64,000 nucleotides of DNA from Streptomyces sp. NBC_00390 (GTDB taxonomy: Bacteria > Actinomycetota > Actinomycetes > Streptomycetales > Streptomycetaceae), in NCBI RefSeq assembly GCF_036057275.1, contig NZ_CP107945.1, forward strand, positions 2,170,001 through 2,234,000, in the 5' to 3' direction. Position 1 is the stretch's first letter. Each line of letters starts with the position of its first letter. The translations under genes and the position numbers were made by a program. Shown here piece by piece: positions 1 to 11,584 of the stretch. Below the pieces are notes generated by a model. It had not been told where the DNA came from, did no database searches, and worked only from the letters and a program-made list of their open reading frames with translations.

Positions 1-2903
1 CTGACGCGGTCCTCGTGCCCGCACTGCGGGCCAAGCAGTCCGAGGCGACCACGTTCGCCGCCTTCCTGGGACAGGCCCACCTCGCCGGCGTCGACGTGAA
101 CTGGTCCGCGTACTTCGCGGGTACTGGTGCGCAGCAGGTCAAGCTTCCGACGTATGCGTTCCAGCGTGAGCGGTACTGGCTGGCCCCGAGTACCGGCAAC
201 GGTGACGTGGCGGCAGCCGGGCAGAGCCGGATCGGGCACCCGATCCTGTCGGCCGCGGTCCAGGTCGGCGACCGTGACGAATGGGTCCTGACCGGACGAC
301 TGTCCACCGACACCCAGCCCTGGACCCGCGACCACGTCGTACTGGGCACGGTGATCGTGCCCGGGACCGCACTGGTCGAACTCGCTCTCACCGCCGGCCG
401 CCAGGCCGACACTCCCGTCGTCGACGAACTCGTCCTGGAGGCGCCACTGCTCCTGGACGAGGGCGTCACACGGCAGGTTCAGGTGACCGTCGGCCGGGCG
501 GGTGAGGACGGGCGCCGTGAGGTGGCGATCTACACCCGTCCCGAGAACGGCGAGGACGACGAGCAGGCAGAGACCACCTGCCACGCCCGCGGCCTGCTCG
601 CCCCCGAGGCCGAACCCCTCGCGGACTGGCCCACCGAATGGCCACCCGCACAGGCCGAGGAGGCATCGGTCGACGCGCTCTACGCAGGCATGACCGACCT
701 CGGCTACGACTACGGACCGATGTTCCAGGGCGTTCGCGCGGTGTGGCGCTCCGGAGACGAGGTGTATGCCGAGGTCGCGCTGCCCGGTGACACCGGTGGT
801 GAAGGCTTCGGCATCCATCCGGCCCTCTTCGACGCCGCCATGCACGGCGGCCTGCTGAAGCAGGGCGAGGGCGTGTCCGCCGTGCTGCCGTTCTCCTGGT
901 CGGGCGTACAGCTCGGCAAGCTCGGGCAGTCCCGAGTCCGGGCGCGGATCAGCCCGGCGGACGGCAGTGCGCTGAGGGTCGACATCGCCGGCGAACAAGG
1001 CGAGCCGGTACTCAGCATGGCGCGTCTCGACATGCGGCCGGTGGAACAGGCACAGCTGGAGAGCGGACAGCGCGCCAAGCGGAACTCCCTTTTCCAGCTC
1101 GACTGGAGCGAGGTCACGGCCTTGTCGCCGGCGTCGGCGCGGGTGGCTGTCCTCGGTGAGGACTACGCGGACCTGGACGCGCTGGAGAAGGCGCTCGCCG
1201 ACGGCGCCGAGGCCCCGCAGGCCGTCGTCACCACCGTTGAGTCCCCGGCCGTTGCCACTGACGTGGCCGAGGTAACGCGGACAGCCGTGGCCGACGCCTT
1301 GGCGCTGGTGCAGCGGTGGCTGGAGAGTGAGCGGCTGAGTGAGGCGCGGCTGGTCGTGGCCACCCGCAACGGTGCCGCCGCCGACGGCGGAACGCCGGAT
1401 GTGGCACAGGCCTCGGTGTGGGGCCTGGTGCACAGTGCCCAGGCCGAACACCCGGACCGGTTCGGGCTCGTGGACCTCGAGGACGACGCCGCTCCGGATT
1501 GGAATGCGGTGCTCAGCTCCGACGAGCCGCAGCTCGCCGTACGCGGCGATCGGCTGCTCGCGCCGCGCCTGGCACGGGCATCTGCCGTGCCGAGCGCTGC
1601 GCCGGCGCTGGACGGGACGGTGCTGATCACTGGTGGTACCAGTGGTCTGGGTGCGCTGTTCGCCAGGCACTTGGCGGAGCGTCACGGTATTACGCAGCTG
1701 CTGTTGGTGAGTCGTCGCGGTGCGGCGGCCGAGGGTGTCGCGGAGCTCGTCGCCGAACTGGACGGGCTCGGCGCCACGGCACGCGTCGAGGCGTGTGACG
1801 TAACCGACCGGGAACAACTGGCCCGTCTGCTCGGTACGTTGGAGCAGCCGCTGTCGGCGGTCGTGCATGCGGCGGGCGTCCTGGACGACGGTGTCATCGA
1901 CGCGATGACACCGGAACAGGTCCAGCGGGTCATGCGCCCGAAGCTCGACGCAGCCTGCCACCTGCACGAACTCACTGCGGACATGGACCTGTCGGCGTTC
2001 GTCCTCTTCTCCTCCGCCGCGGCCCTGATCGGCAGCCCCGGCCAGGCCAACTACGCCGCGGCCAACGCCTCTTTGGACGCACTCGCCGCGAAGCGCCGCG
2101 CCGAAGGTCTGCCCGCGACCTCGCTGGCCTGGGGCCTCTGGTCCGACGCCGGCGGCATGACCGGACAGCTGGCGGAGGCCGACCGAACCCGACTGGCGCG
2201 TACGGGCATCGGCGTCATATCCGCCGAGCTCGGGCTTGCGCTGTTCGACCAGGCACTCGCCCTGGACACGGCGCTGCTCGTGCCGATGAAGCTCGACACG
2301 GCCGCGCTCCGGGTGCAGGCCCGGGCGGGCCTGCTGCCGGCCCTGCTGCGCGGACTGGTCCGGATGCCGGCCCGCCGCGCCGGAGCGGGTGGCTCGCTGG
2401 CGCAGCGGCTCGCCGGTGTGGCGGAGGCCGACCGCGAGCAGGTGGTGCTGGACCTGGTGCAGTCGCAGGTCGCCGCCGTACTGGGGCATGCGTCTGCTGC
2501 GGCGATCACCCCGAATCGGGCGTTCAAGGAGCTCGGCTTCGATTCGCTGAGCGCGGTCGAACTGCGCAACCGGCTGACGCAGGACACCGGTGTGCGGCTG
2601 CCCGCGACACTGGTCTTCGACCACCCGACACCCGTGGCGATCGCGCGGTTCCTCCTCTCGGAGGCCGCGCTGGACGGCGCGACCACCGCGCCCCGGTCCG
2701 AAGACGACGAGATCCGCGCCGTGCTGGCGTCGATCCCGATCGGCCGTCTCCGCAAGGCCGGCCTGATCGACACCCTGCGGGAACTGGCAAGCAACGACCC
2801 GACGGATCTGACCGGCGGTGCGCCTGAGGACGCCGCGCCCGCATCGATCGACGACATGGACGCCGCAGCCCTGATCCGGATGGCTCAGGAGGACATCGCA
2901 TGA
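1..2903 (+). CDS. Type I modular polyketide synthase, 3' part (post-AT linker-DH-KR-ACP-docking tail)
   Basis: The reading frame is open from the left edge, so the 5' part (at least KS and AT) lies outside. In order are visible: the post-AT linker ending [11 protein letters not shown]; a dehydratase with intact [10 protein letters not shown] (HxxxGxxxxP) and catalytic Asp in [10 protein letters not shown]; a ketoreductase with cofactor motif TGGTSGLG, an LDD motif (B-type stereochemistry in the usual scheme) and catalytic Tyr in QANYAAAN; and an acyl carrier protein with phosphopantetheine Ser in GFDSLS. About 65 residues follow, ending in an acidic helix ([14 protein letters not shown]) typical of C-terminal docking domains. 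There is no ER and no thioesterase, so this module should leave a double bond and hand the chain to another subunit. A short spacer separates it from the next PKS gene on the same strand. Confidence 0.95.
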   Translation, partial: DAVLVPALRAKQSEATTFAAFLGQAHLAGVDVNWSAYFAGTGAQQVKLPTYAFQRERYWLAPSTGNGDVAAAGQSRIGHPILSAAVQVGDRDEWVLTGRLSTDTQPWTRDHVVLGTVIVPGTALVELALTAGRQADTPVVDELVLEAPLLLDEGVTRQVQVTVGRAGEDGRREVAIYTRPENGEDDEQAETTCHARGLLAPEAEPLADWPTEWPPAQAEEASVDALYAGMTDLGYDYGPMFQGVRAVWRSGDEVYAEVALPGDTGGEGFGIHPALFDAAMHGGLLKQGEGVSAVLPFSWSGVQLGKLGQSRVRARISPADGSALRVDIAGEQGEPVLSMARLDMRPVEQAQLESGQRAKRNSLFQLDWSEVTALSPASARVAVLGEDYADLDALEKALADGAEAPQAVVTTVESPAVATDVAEVTRTAVADALALVQRWLESERLSEARLVVATRNGAAADGGTPDVAQASVWGLVHSAQAEHPDRFGLVDLEDDAAPDWNAVLSSDEPQLAVRGDRLLAPRLARASAVPSAAPALDGTVLITGGTSGLGALFARHLAERHGITQLLLVSRRGAAAEGVAELVAELDGLGATARVEACDVTDREQLARLLGTLEQPLSAVVHAAGVLDDGVIDAMTPEQVQRVMRPKLDAACHLHELTADMDLSAFVLFSSAAALIGSPGQANYAAANASLDALAAKRRAEGLPATSLAWGLWSDAGGMTGQLAEADRTRLARTGIGVISAELGLALFDQALALDTALLVPMKLDTAALRVQARAGLLPALLRGLVRMPARRAGAGGSLAQRLAGVAEADREQVVLDLVQSQVAAVLGHASAAAITPNRAFKELGFDSLSAVELRNRLTQDTGVRLPATLVFDHPTPVAIARFLLSEAALDGATTAPRSEDDEIRAVLASIPIGRLRKAGLIDTLRELASNDPTDLTGGAPEDAAPASIDDMDAAALIRMAQEDIA

Positions 2904-3086
2904 CCGAAGGAAGCGACCTCATGAACGTTCCTCCGAACGTCACTCGAGGAAACCGACCGTGGTCCGCAGGCTCAACGCCGCACGGCGGCACGGGGAAGGT
3001 CCGCGTAAAGGGGATCGTGCCCTTGCGGTGCACGCTCCTGCACTCGTCACCGCTGCGGTCGATCGGCAGCCGGTGGAGGACCTGCA

Positions 3087-3128
3087 CCGCCAAGTGACGT
3101 CGGCTCGCCGCCAAGTGGCGTCAGCTCA
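3087..3128 (+). repeat. 21-bp near-perfect tandem repeat in the PKS intergenic spacer
   Basis: Two adjacent 21-bp units (3087-3107 and 3108-3128) share 18 of 21 bases, both beginning CCGCCAAGTG. They lie in the roughly 250-bp spacer between the two PKS genes, where no convincing gene is present. In one frame the repeat encodes [16 protein letters not shown], which looks like a short amphipathic helix and may be decayed docking-domain sequence. Confidence 0.6.
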
Positions 3129-3152
3129 AGCAAATCGGGGAAGAGGACTGAA

Positions 3153-6100
3153 TTGAATCAGCAAGCCGTTGCCGTGGTAGGGATGTCGTGCCGGGTCCCG
3201 GGAGCCGACGACATCCCCGCCTTCTGGCGGATGCTGCAGGGCGGCGTCGACGCGATCGCGGAGGCGCCGGCGGAGCGCTGGTACGAGCTGCCGGAGCTGG
3301 CCGGCTATCGGCGGGGCGGATTCGTGGACGGTGTCGCCGACTTCGACGCCGGGTTCTTCGGGATCTCACCGCGTGAGGCCGAGGCGATGGATCCGCGCCA
3401 GCGTCTGGCTCTCGAACTGAGTTGGGTGGCGCTGGAGGACGCCGGTACGACGCCGGACAGTCTGCGGGGCAGCGCCACGGCGGTGTTCCTCGGCGCCACC
3501 GGCGACGACTACATGTCGCTGGTGCACCGGCACGGTCCGGACGCGGTGTCCCACCACTCGCTGGCCGGGCTGAGCCGTGGGCTGATCGCCAACCGGATCT
3601 CCCACTGGTTCGGCTTTCACGGGCCGAGCCTCGCCGTGGACACTGCGCAGTCCTCTTCCCTCGTCGCCGTGCACCTGGCCGCCGAGAGCCTGCGATCGGG
3701 GCAGGCCCGGCTGGCGCTGGCCGGCGGCGTCCACCTGAACATGGTGCCGGAGGGCACGCTTGCCTTCGCCCGCGCGGGCGCGCTCTCCCCGGACGGCCGC
3801 AGCTTTACCTTCGACGCCCGCGCCAACGGATTCGTCCGGGGCGAGGGCGCGGGCGTGGTCGTCCTCAAACGGCTGGCGGACGCGGTCGCCGACGGCGACC
3901 CGATCCACTGCGTCCTGCTCGGCGGCGCGGTGAACCACGACGGCGCCGGCCAGGCGCTGACCGTTCCGGACGGTGAGGCGCAGCAAGCCCTCCTGCGGGA
4001 GGCGTACGCCGCAGCGGGTGTGGCGCCCGCGCGGGCGCGGTACGTCGAGCTGCACGGCACCGGCACGAGGGCGGGCGACCCGGTCGAGGCGGGCGCGCTC
4101 GGCGCGGTGTTCGGTGACGGCCGCGACCCCGGGCAGCCGCTGCTCGTCGGGTCGGTGAAGACCAACATCGGGCACCTCGACGCGGCCGCGGGGGTCGTCG
4201 GCCTGATCAAGGTGGCGCTGTCGATGAGGCACGGCGCTCTCCCGGCGAGCCTCAACTTCTCCCAGCCGCACCCGGCGATACCCATGGATGCGTGGAAGCT
4301 CCGGGTGAACACGGCCGCCGTGCCGTGGCCGGACGGCGAACGGATCGCCGGGGTCAGCTCGTTCGGCATCGGGGGAACGAACTGCCACCTCGTGGTGGCC
4401 GACCACACGATGTCCGACGCCCCAGCGTCCGACGCACCGGCATCCGGCCTCCCCACCCCGACGGAGCCGCCCTACAGCGCACCCCCGGTGCCCGTCCTGG
4501 TGTCCGCCGCCTCCCCTGCGGCACTGCGCGCCCAGGCCGAGCGACTGCGGCAGCGGGTCGAGTCCGAGCCGGGCCTGCGGCCGCTGGACGTCGGCTGGTC
4601 CACCGTCACGACCCGGTCGGCGCTGAAGCACCGGGGTGTGGTGGTTGCGGCGGGTCGGGATGAACTGCTGACCCGGTTGGCCGGTCTGGTTGCGGGTGAT
4701 CCGGTGGCTGGTGTGGTCGAGGGTTGTCCGGTGGGTGGTAGGACGGCGTTCTTGTTCACGGGTCAGGGTTCGCAGCGGGCTCGTATGGGTGTGGAGCTGG
4801 CCGGGGAGTTCCCGGTGTTTGCCGCCGCTCTGGACGAGGTGTGTGCCGGGCTGGATCCGCTGCTGGGCCGGTCGCTGCGCGACCTGCTGGAGGCGGAGTC
4901 CGGTTCGGATGAGGCTGGGTTGCTGGATGCGACCCAGTACACGCAGGCGGCGTTGTTCGCCGTCGAGGTGGCACTGTTCCGCCTGGTCGAGTCACTGGGC
5001 ATGCGTGCGGACTACCTGATCGGGCACTCGGTCGGGGAGATCGCGGCCGCCCACGTGGCAGGTGTGATGTCGCTGGCGGACGCGTGCACCCTGGTGGCGG
5101 CGCGTGGACGGCTGATGGGTGCCCTGCCGGCCGGTGGTGCGATGGTCGCCGTACAGGCCGACGAGACCGAAGTCGCCCAGTCACTGACGGGCTTTGTGGG
5201 CCGGCTGGAGATCGCCGCGGTCAACGGACCGCGCGCGGTCGTCGTCTCCGGCGACGCCGACGCGGTGGACGAATGGCTCCCCGCCTGGCACGGACGCAAG
5301 ACCACACGGCTGCGGGTCAGCCACGCCTTCCACTCACCGCGCATGGAACCCATGCTGGCCGACTTCGAACAGATCGCCCAAGGCCTGTCGTACTCCAACC
5401 CCCGCATCGCCGTCGTATCGAACGTGACCGGCGCTCCGGTCTCCGACGAGCTCACAGACCCCTCGTACTGGGTACGGCATGTGCGCCAGGCAGTCCGGTT
5501 CGCCGACGGCGTGCGCACCCTGCACCAAGCAGGAGTACGCCGCTTCCTCGAACTCGGCCCCGACGGCGTACTCACCGCGATGGCACGCCAAACCCTGGAG
5601 GAGCTGGACGAGACCGGAACGCAGGACACCGTCCTCGTACCGGCACTGCGGGCCAAGCAGTCCGAGACGACCACGTTCGCCGCCTTCCTGGGACAGGCCC
5701 ACCTCGCCGGCGTCAACGTGAACTGGTCCGCATACTTCGCCGGCAGCGGCGCACAGCGGATCGAGTTGCCCACCTACGCGTTCCAGCGCGAGCGCTACTG
5801 GGTCACCGGCGGGTACGCCGAACCGGTCAGGCCGGCCGGGGCCGCGCCGGCGCTCGCCGCTGAGGCCGAGCAGCCGGTAACGGCCGACGCCGCCCGGTCG
5901 GCCGCCCGGCTGACCGACCAGGAGCTGTGGCGGCTGGTCCGGTCCCATGCGGCCGCCGTGCTCGGGCACACCGACGCGGCGCTCGTCGAGTCGGAGAGCA
6001 CGTTCAAGGAACTCGGCTTCGACTCGGTGACCGCGGTGGAACTGCGCGACCGCCTCAACGAAGCGGCCGGTCTGCGCATGCCGACCTCACTGCTGTACGA

Positions 6101-9100
6101 CCACCCGACACCCAAGGCGGTGGTGCGGCACATGCGCGGCGAGCTGTCCGGACACGAACTGCCGCAAGCACGGCCGGACACGGGCGGCACCGCCTTCTCC
6201 CACGACGACCCGATCGCGATCGTCGGCATGGGCTGCCGGTACCCCGGCGGTGTGTCCTCGCCGGAGGACCTGTGGCGGCTGGTCGCCGACGGCACCGACG
6301 CGATCACGCCGTTCCCGCAGGACCGCGGGTGGCCCGCGGCGACCGGCGGGGACTACGCCCGCATGGGCGGATTCCTGCCTGACGCGGGGGACTTCGACGC
6401 GGGCTTCTTCCGGATCAGCCCGCGCGAGGCGACGTCGATGGACCCGCAGCAGCGCTTGGTGCTGGAAGTGGCCTGGGAGGCACTGGAGCGTGCCGGCCAG
6501 GACCCCGAGGCGCTGCGCCGGACCCCGACCGCGGTGTTCATGGGGGCTATGAGCCAGGACTATCTGCCCCGCCTGTCCGAGGTGCCGGAGAACCTGGCCG
6601 GCCACGCCCTGACCGGGGGCGCGTCCAGCGTGGTGTCCGGCCGGATCGCCTACGCCCTCGGCTTCGAGGGCCCGGCGGTGACCGTCGACACCGCCTGCTC
6701 GTCGTCCCTGGTGGCGCTGCACATGGCGGCGCAGTCCCTGCGCTCGGGTGAGTGCTCGATGGCGCTCGCCGGCGGTGTGACGGTCATGTCCACGCCCGGC
6801 ATGTTCGTCGAGTTCTCCCGACAGGGCGGGCTCGCCGCCGACGGCCGGTGCAAGGCGTTCTCCAGCTCGGCCGACGGCACCGGATGGTCCGAGGGCGTCG
6901 GCGTACTGGTGCTGGAGCGCCTGTCCGACGCCCGGCGCAATGGCCGTCGCGTACTGGGGGTGTTGCGCGGGAGCGCAATCAACCAGGACGGCGAGAGCAA
7001 CGGACTGACCGCCCCGAACGGCCCGTCCCAGGAGCGGGTGATCCGCCAGGCCCTGGCCGGAGCGGGCCTGTCGGCGGCGGACGTCGACGCGGTCGAGGCC
7101 CATGGCACGGGCACCCAGCTCGGTGACCCGATCGAGGCACAGGCGCTGCTGGCCACGTACGGCGAGGACCGGACCGAGCCGCTGTGGCTGGGGTCGCTCA
7201 AGTCGAACATCGGACACACGCAGGCTGCCGCGGGGGTCGCGGGCGTGATCAAGATGGTCATGGCCATGCGCCACGGTGTCCTGCCGAGGACACTGCACGC
7301 CGATGAGCCGACCGCGCACGTCGACTGGTCGGCGGGCGGCGTGGAGTTGCTGACCGAGCAGCAGGCCTGGCCGGATGCCGGCCGGCCGCGCCGCGCAGGT
7401 GTCTCCTCGTTCGGCATCAGCGGGACCAACGCGCACGTGGTCATCGAACAGGGCGATCCGGACGAGGTGCCCGATGCCGATGAGCCGGCCGGCACCGAAG
7501 CGCGGACCGTCCTGGTCCCGTGGCTGGTGTCCGCGCGAACCGCGTCGGCGCTGACCGCACAGGCCGAACGTCTGTCCGCGGCGGTGTCCGCCACATCGGC
7601 GCCCACGGCCGCCGATGTGGCGTGCACCCTCGCGAAGGGCCGGGCCGCGCTCGACCACCGCGCGGTGGTGCTCGGCTCCGGGCGCACGGAACTGCTGTCC
7701 GGACTGGACGCGCTGGCCAGGGGTGAACGCGCACCGGGCCTGACCGTCGGCGCCGCGGGTGCCGCGCCGAGCGTCGCGGTCCTGTTCTCCGGGCAGGGCA
7801 GCCAGCGGCTCGGCATGAGCCGGGAACTGGTGCGGGACTTCCCGGTGTTCGCCGAGGCGTGGAACGCTGTCGGCGAGGCGTTCGCCCCGCTGCTCGACCA
7901 CGCGATCGACGACGTGGTGGCCGCCGAGCCCGGCTCCGAACAGGCCGCGCTGCTCGACGAGACGGCCATGACGCAGCCCGCGCTGTTCGCCTTCGAGGTG
8001 GCGGCGTACCGGCTGCTGGAATCGTTCGGCGTCGAGCCGTCGGTCCTGGTCGGCCACTCGATAGGGGAGCTCGCCGCCGCGCACGTGGCGGGCGTGTTCT
8101 CGCTCGCCGACGCGGCGCGCCTGGTCGCCGCGCGCGGCCGGCTGATGCAGGCCCTGCCCAGGGGCGGCGCCATGGTGGCAGTCCAAGCAGGCGAGGACGA
8201 GATCCGCGAGGTGCTGGACGGTCAGGAGGGTTCCGTCTCCGTCGCCGCGGTGAACGGTCCGACCTCCACCGTCATCTCCGGTACGGAGGACGTGGTCCTC
8301 GGCATCGGGTCGATGCTCTCCGGCGCGGGGTACAAGACACAGCGGCTCCGCGTCTCGCACGCCTTCCACTCGCCGCTGATGGAACCCATGCTGGCGGAGT
8401 TCGAGCAGGTGGCACGCTCGGTGTCGTACGCGGCGCCGCGCGTCGCGGTGATCTCGAACGTGACCGGTGGACCGGCTGAGAGCGGCCGGCTCGAGCGGCC
8501 CGAGTACTGGGTGAGCCATGTGCGCGAGGCCGTACGGTTCGCCGACGGCGTACGGGCGGCGGTGGCCGCAGGGGCCGAGGTCTTCGTCGAGGTCGGCCCG
8601 GACGGGGTGCTGTCCGCCATGGCCCAGGAGACCCTGGCCCAGGCCGCGCCGGACACGCCCGCGATCCCGGTGGCGCGCAAGGCGCGGTCCGAGTCCCGCT
8701 CGGCCACCGAGGCGCTGGCCCGGCTGCACGTCATCGGGGTGCCGGTGGACTGGGAGGCCTATCTCGCTGTCGCCGGTGCAGCGGGCCGGCGGGCCGACCT
8801 GCCCACCTACGCCTTCGACCGGCAGCGCTACTGGGTGCCCGCCGAAGCGCCGAAGGGTGACCTCGCGGGCTCGGGGCTCGACATGATCGACCACCCGTTC
8901 CTGGCCGCGGCCACCGACCTCGCGATCGGCGACCAGACGGTCCTCAGCGGCCGGATCTCGCCCGCCGACGACCCCTGGCTGGCCGACCACGGCATCGTCC
9001 GCGGTGCCGTACTCCCGGGGGCGGCCTACGTGGAGATGGCGCTCCAGGCCCTGGACGTGGCCGCGTGCCGCCGTATCGAGGAACTGACGCTGCAGGCACC

Positions 9101-11390
9101 ACTGGCCCTCGGCGACGACGAGGTCCGGTTCCAGGTCACCGTCGGCGCTGTCGACGACAGGGGCCGCAGCGAGATCGCCTTCCACTCCCGGGCGGCAGGG
9201 GCGAGGTCATGGACCCAGCATGCCACCGGTGTGCTGTCCACGACCCCGGCGCCCGCACCGGAGCCCACGCCGGAGGCGTGGCCGCCGCCCGGGGCGAAGC
9301 CGGTCGAGCCGGCCGACCTCTACCCCGCCCTCGTCGACCGCGGTTACGTCTACGGCCCGGCCTTCCAGGGCCTGCGCGGCCTGTGGCACGCGGGCGACGA
9401 GGTGTACGGAGAGATCCGGCTTCCCGACGGCGTGCCGCACGCTTCGGCGGGTTTCGCCGTACACCCGGCCCTGCTGGACGCGGCGCTGCACCCGGTGCTG
9501 TCGCTGCTCGGCGCGGACCCCGGCCAGGTGCTCCTGCCCTACTCCTTCGCCGGTGTGTCGATCCACGCGACCGGGGAAGCGGACCTGCGCGTCCGGGCAG
9601 TACGGGTCAGCGCCCACGAGGTGTCGCTGATGCTCACGGGCACGGACGGGGCACCGGTGCTGTCCGTCGAGTCTCTGACGTTCATGCCCGCCTCCATGGA
9701 ACAGCTGGCCCGCCAGGCGACGGCCGAGTCCCTGTCCACCGTCGAGTGGACGCCGCTGCCCGGCGCGACCGAATCCGGCCGCCCGGTTGCCCACGGGGAG
9801 TTCACGCACGTGGCCGCGAGCGGGGACGGGGACGTACCCGAATCGGCACGGGCGACCGCACAGGACGTACTCGCCCTGGTGCAGAGCTGGTTGCACGACA
9901 GCTCCGACGAGAACCGGCGGGTGATCGTGACGCGCAACGCGGTCGCGGTCACCGCGGACGACACCCCCGATCTCGCCTGCGCCCCGGTCTGGGGCCTGGT
10001 GCGATCGGTCCAGGCGGAGCACCCGGACCGGTTCGTCCTCGTCGACACCGACGGACACGAGGATTCGCTGCGTGCCCTGCAGTCGCTGGAACTGTCCGGC
10101 GAACCCCAGATGGCGGTGCGCCGCGGCGTGGTTCACGTGCCACGGCTGGCTCAGGCTCAGCCCCCGGCCCCGGCGGACGGCGGCCCGGCCTGGGACCAGG
10201 GCACGGTGCTGCTCACCGGCGCGACAGGCGGGCTCGGCGCGCTGTTCGCCCGGCACTTGGTGGCCGAGCGCGGGGCACGGCGGCTGCTGATGCTCAGCAG
10301 CCGCGGACCGGCGGCCCCGGGCGCCGCAGAGCTGGCCGAGGAGCTGACCGCGCTCGGCGCGGAGGTCACGCTGTCCGCCTGCGACGTGTCCGACCGGGAC
10401 ATGCTGGCCGAGCAGATCGCCCAGCTCCCGGCGGACTCGCCGCTGACCGCGGTCGTTCACATGGCGGGTGTGCTGGATGACGCCAGTGTGGAGTCCATGA
10501 CACCGGAGCAGGTCGACCGGGTGTTCCGGCCGAAGGCCGACGCCGCGTGGCACCTGCACGAACTGACGAAGGACCACCCGCTCTCGGCGTTCGTGCTGTA
10601 CTCGTCCGTCGCTGGTGCGGTCGGTACTCCCGGACAGGCGAACTACGCCGCGGCCAACACCTTCCTGGACGCCCTGGCGGCCTACCGCAGGGCGGCGGGC
10701 CTGCCCGCGGTCTCCCTGGCTTGGGGTCCTTGGGCGCTCGGTATGGCGGGCACGCTCAGCGAGGTCGACCTGGCGCGGTTCCGGCGCAACGGGATGGTGC
10801 CCCTGGAGGCCGCGGAGGGAACCGTGCTGTTCGACACCGCGCTCGCGCTCGACACGGCACTGGTCGTACCCGCCGTACTCGACAAGGCGGCACTGCGACA
10901 GCACACGAACCTGCCCGCCCTGTTCCGCGGCATGGTCACACCGCGGCGCGGGCAGACGCCGGCGAGCGGTGCGCCGAGCGAACCGCCGGTCGTGGGGCGG
11001 CTGGTGGACCTGACACCCGAGGAGCGGTCCGACGAACTGATGGCACTGCTGTTGTCCACCTCGGCCCTGGTACTGGGCTATGCGTCCACCGAAGACATCG
11101 ACGCAGAGATGTCGTTCAAGGAGATCGGGTTCGACTCCCTGAGCGGGGTGGAGTTCCGCAACCACGTCAGGAAGGACACGGGCGTGGAGATCCCGGCGAC
11201 GGTGATCTTCAACTACCCGACCCCGGCGGCGCTGGCGGTCCACCTGCGGGACCGGATGTTCCCCGATGACGGCCCCGCCCCGGAGCTGCAGGACGACGAG
11301 GCCGAGGCAATGGACGAGCTGGACGAGTTGGACGAGGAGATCGACGCCATGGACATCGCCGAGCTCGTGCAGCGAGCCTTCTCCGAGTGA
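3153..11390 (+). CDS. Type I PKS: loading module KSQ-AT-ACP plus extension module KS-AT-DH-KR-ACP
   Basis: 2745 aa. The loading KS carries Gln instead of the nucleophilic Cys (TAQSSS, Gln at about residue 166), the KSQ signature of a decarboxylating priming domain. The loading AT has GHSVG (about 622) and HAFH (about 725), indicating malonyl-CoA, so acetyl is the inferred starter. ACP Ser lies in GFDSV (about 955). Module 1 has KS Cys in TACSSS (about 1182), AT with GHSIG and HAFH (malonyl), DH with His about 1946 and Asp in [11 protein letters not shown]-type KR (LDD; Tyr in QANYAAAN), and ACP (GFDSLS, about 2660). An acidic docking tail ends the protein. The DH motif reads [10 protein letters not shown], with Arg where the conserved Gly is expected. 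There is no N-terminal docking domain, as expected of a first subunit. The TTG start is the only usable start in its frame before the KS and is preceded by GGGGAAGAGG. Confidence 0.96.
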   Translation: MNQQAVAVVGMSCRVPGADDIPAFWRMLQGGVDAIAEAPAERWYELPELAGYRRGGFVDGVADFDAGFFGISPREAEAMDPRQRLALELSWVALEDAGTTPDSLRGSATAVFLGATGDDYMSLVHRHGPDAVSHHSLAGLSRGLIANRISHWFGFHGPSLAVDTAQSSSLVAVHLAAESLRSGQARLALAGGVHLNMVPEGTLAFARAGALSPDGRSFTFDARANGFVRGEGAGVVVLKRLADAVADGDPIHCVLLGGAVNHDGAGQALTVPDGEAQQALLREAYAAAGVAPARARYVELHGTGTRAGDPVEAGALGAVFGDGRDPGQPLLVGSVKTNIGHLDAAAGVVGLIKVALSMRHGALPASLNFSQPHPAIPMDAWKLRVNTAAVPWPDGERIAGVSSFGIGGTNCHLVVADHTMSDAPASDAPASGLPTPTEPPYSAPPVPVLVSAASPAALRAQAERLRQRVESEPGLRPLDVGWSTVTTRSALKHRGVVVAAGRDELLTRLAGLVAGDPVAGVVEGCPVGGRTAFLFTGQGSQRARMGVELAGEFPVFAAALDEVCAGLDPLLGRSLRDLLEAESGSDEAGLLDATQYTQAALFAVEVALFRLVESLGMRADYLIGHSVGEIAAAHVAGVMSLADACTLVAARGRLMGALPAGGAMVAVQADETEVAQSLTGFVGRLEIAAVNGPRAVVVSGDADAVDEWLPAWHGRKTTRLRVSHAFHSPRMEPMLADFEQIAQGLSYSNPRIAVVSNVTGAPVSDELTDPSYWVRHVRQAVRFADGVRTLHQAGVRRFLELGPDGVLTAMARQTLEELDETGTQDTVLVPALRAKQSETTTFAAFLGQAHLAGVNVNWSAYFAGSGAQRIELPTYAFQRERYWVTGGYAEPVRPAGAAPALAAEAEQPVTADAARSAARLTDQELWRLVRSHAAAVLGHTDAALVESESTFKELGFDSVTAVELRDRLNEAAGLRMPTSLLYDHPTPKAVVRHMRGELSGHELPQARPDTGGTAFSHDDPIAIVGMGCRYPGGVSSPEDLWRLVADGTDAITPFPQDRGWPAATGGDYARMGGFLPDAGDFDAGFFRISPREATSMDPQQRLVLEVAWEALERAGQDPEALRRTPTAVFMGAMSQDYLPRLSEVPENLAGHALTGGASSVVSGRIAYALGFEGPAVTVDTACSSSLVALHMAAQSLRSGECSMALAGGVTVMSTPGMFVEFSRQGGLAADGRCKAFSSSADGTGWSEGVGVLVLERLSDARRNGRRVLGVLRGSAINQDGESNGLTAPNGPSQERVIRQALAGAGLSAADVDAVEAHGTGTQLGDPIEAQALLATYGEDRTEPLWLGSLKSNIGHTQAAAGVAGVIKMVMAMRHGVLPRTLHADEPTAHVDWSAGGVELLTEQQAWPDAGRPRRAGVSSFGISGTNAHVVIEQGDPDEVPDADEPAGTEARTVLVPWLVSARTASALTAQAERLSAAVSATSAPTAADVACTLAKGRAALDHRAVVLGSGRTELLSGLDALARGERAPGLTVGAAGAAPSVAVLFSGQGSQRLGMSRELVRDFPVFAEAWNAVGEAFAPLLDHAIDDVVAAEPGSEQAALLDETAMTQPALFAFEVAAYRLLESFGVEPSVLVGHSIGELAAAHVAGVFSLADAARLVAARGRLMQALPRGGAMVAVQAGEDEIREVLDGQEGSVSVAAVNGPTSTVISGTEDVVLGIGSMLSGAGYKTQRLRVSHAFHSPLMEPMLAEFEQVARSVSYAAPRVAVISNVTGGPAESGRLERPEYWVSHVREAVRFADGVRAAVAAGAEVFVEVGPDGVLSAMAQETLAQAAPDTPAIPVARKARSESRSATEALARLHVIGVPVDWEAYLAVAGAAGRRADLPTYAFDRQRYWVPAEAPKGDLAGSGLDMIDHPFLAAATDLAIGDQTVLSGRISPADDPWLADHGIVRGAVLPGAAYVEMALQALDVAACRRIEELTLQAPLALGDDEVRFQVTVGAVDDRGRSEIAFHSRAAGARSWTQHATGVLSTTPAPAPEPTPEAWPPPGAKPVEPADLYPALVDRGYVYGPAFQGLRGLWHAGDEVYGEIRLPDGVPHASAGFAVHPALLDAALHPVLSLLGADPGQVLLPYSFAGVSIHATGEADLRVRAVRVSAHEVSLMLTGTDGAPVLSVESLTFMPASMEQLARQATAESLSTVEWTPLPGATESGRPVAHGEFTHVAASGDGDVPESARATAQDVLALVQSWLHDSSDENRRVIVTRNAVAVTADDTPDLACAPVWGLVRSVQAEHPDRFVLVDTDGHEDSLRALQSLELSGEPQMAVRRGVVHVPRLAQAQPPAPADGGPAWDQGTVLLTGATGGLGALFARHLVAERGARRLLMLSSRGPAAPGAAELAEELTALGAEVTLSACDVSDRDMLAEQIAQLPADSPLTAVVHMAGVLDDASVESMTPEQVDRVFRPKADAAWHLHELTKDHPLSAFVLYSSVAGAVGTPGQANYAAANTFLDALAAYRRAAGLPAVSLAWGPWALGMAGTLSEVDLARFRRNGMVPLEAAEGTVLFDTALALDTALVVPAVLDKAALRQHTNLPALFRGMVTPRRGQTPASGAPSEPPVVGRLVDLTPEERSDELMALLLSTSALVLGYASTEDIDAEMSFKEIGFDSLSGVEFRNHVRKDTGVEIPATVIFNYPTPAALAVHLRDRMFPDDGPAPELQDDEAEAMDELDELDEEIDAMDIAELVQRAFSE

Positions 11391-11401
11391 AGGACGGGAC
11401 G

Positions 11402-11515
11402 ATGACCAGGCAGGGTGTGGCGTTCACGCTGTTCCCCGTCGTCGGGGGCGGCGGGGAGGCCAGGCGTGAGCCGGTCTTCAGCCGCTCCGTGATCCGCGTA
11501 CCCGGCAGGAAGTAA
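11402..11515 (+). CDS. Possible 37-aa peptide gene after the PKS
   Basis: An ATG 11 nt after the PKS stop opens a 37-codon frame ending in TAA just before the terminator hairpin. A purine-rich AAGGACGGGACG precedes it. The peptide starts MTRQGVAFTLFPVVGGGG and ends in a basic stretch. No family is recognised. It may only be leader sequence before the terminator, so the call rests on position and ribosome-binding site alone. Confidence 0.3.
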   Translation: MTRQGVAFTLFPVVGGGGEARREPVFSRSVIRVPGRK

Positions 11516-11525
11516 CAACGACGAA

Positions 11526-11570
11526 GGGGGCGACCAGGGCCCGGGAGTCTCCGGAACCCTGGTCGCCCCC
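11526..11570. terminator. Strong hairpin between convergent PKS and thioesterase genes
   Basis: A perfect 14-bp GC-rich stem (left arm 11526-11539, GGGGGCGACCAGGG; right arm 11557-11570) closes a 17-nt loop. It sits 10 bases after the small frame and 15 bases before the end of the convergent thioesterase gene, so it can end transcription from both sides. Confidence 0.85.
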
Positions 11571-11584
11571 TGCCGGGCGACGCA

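Noticed and set aside
2900..3097. 65-codon gene directly coupled to the first PKS gene
   Set aside because: No homology, odd composition, and it overlaps the spacer repeat; treated as spacer.
6087..9185. 1032-codon minus-strand frame inside the PKS gene
   Set aside because: Antisense of intact KS, AT and DH domains; no start signal or family.
11526..11570. Operator or regulatory RNA
   Set aside because: Position between convergent genes and perfect GC stem fit a terminator better.
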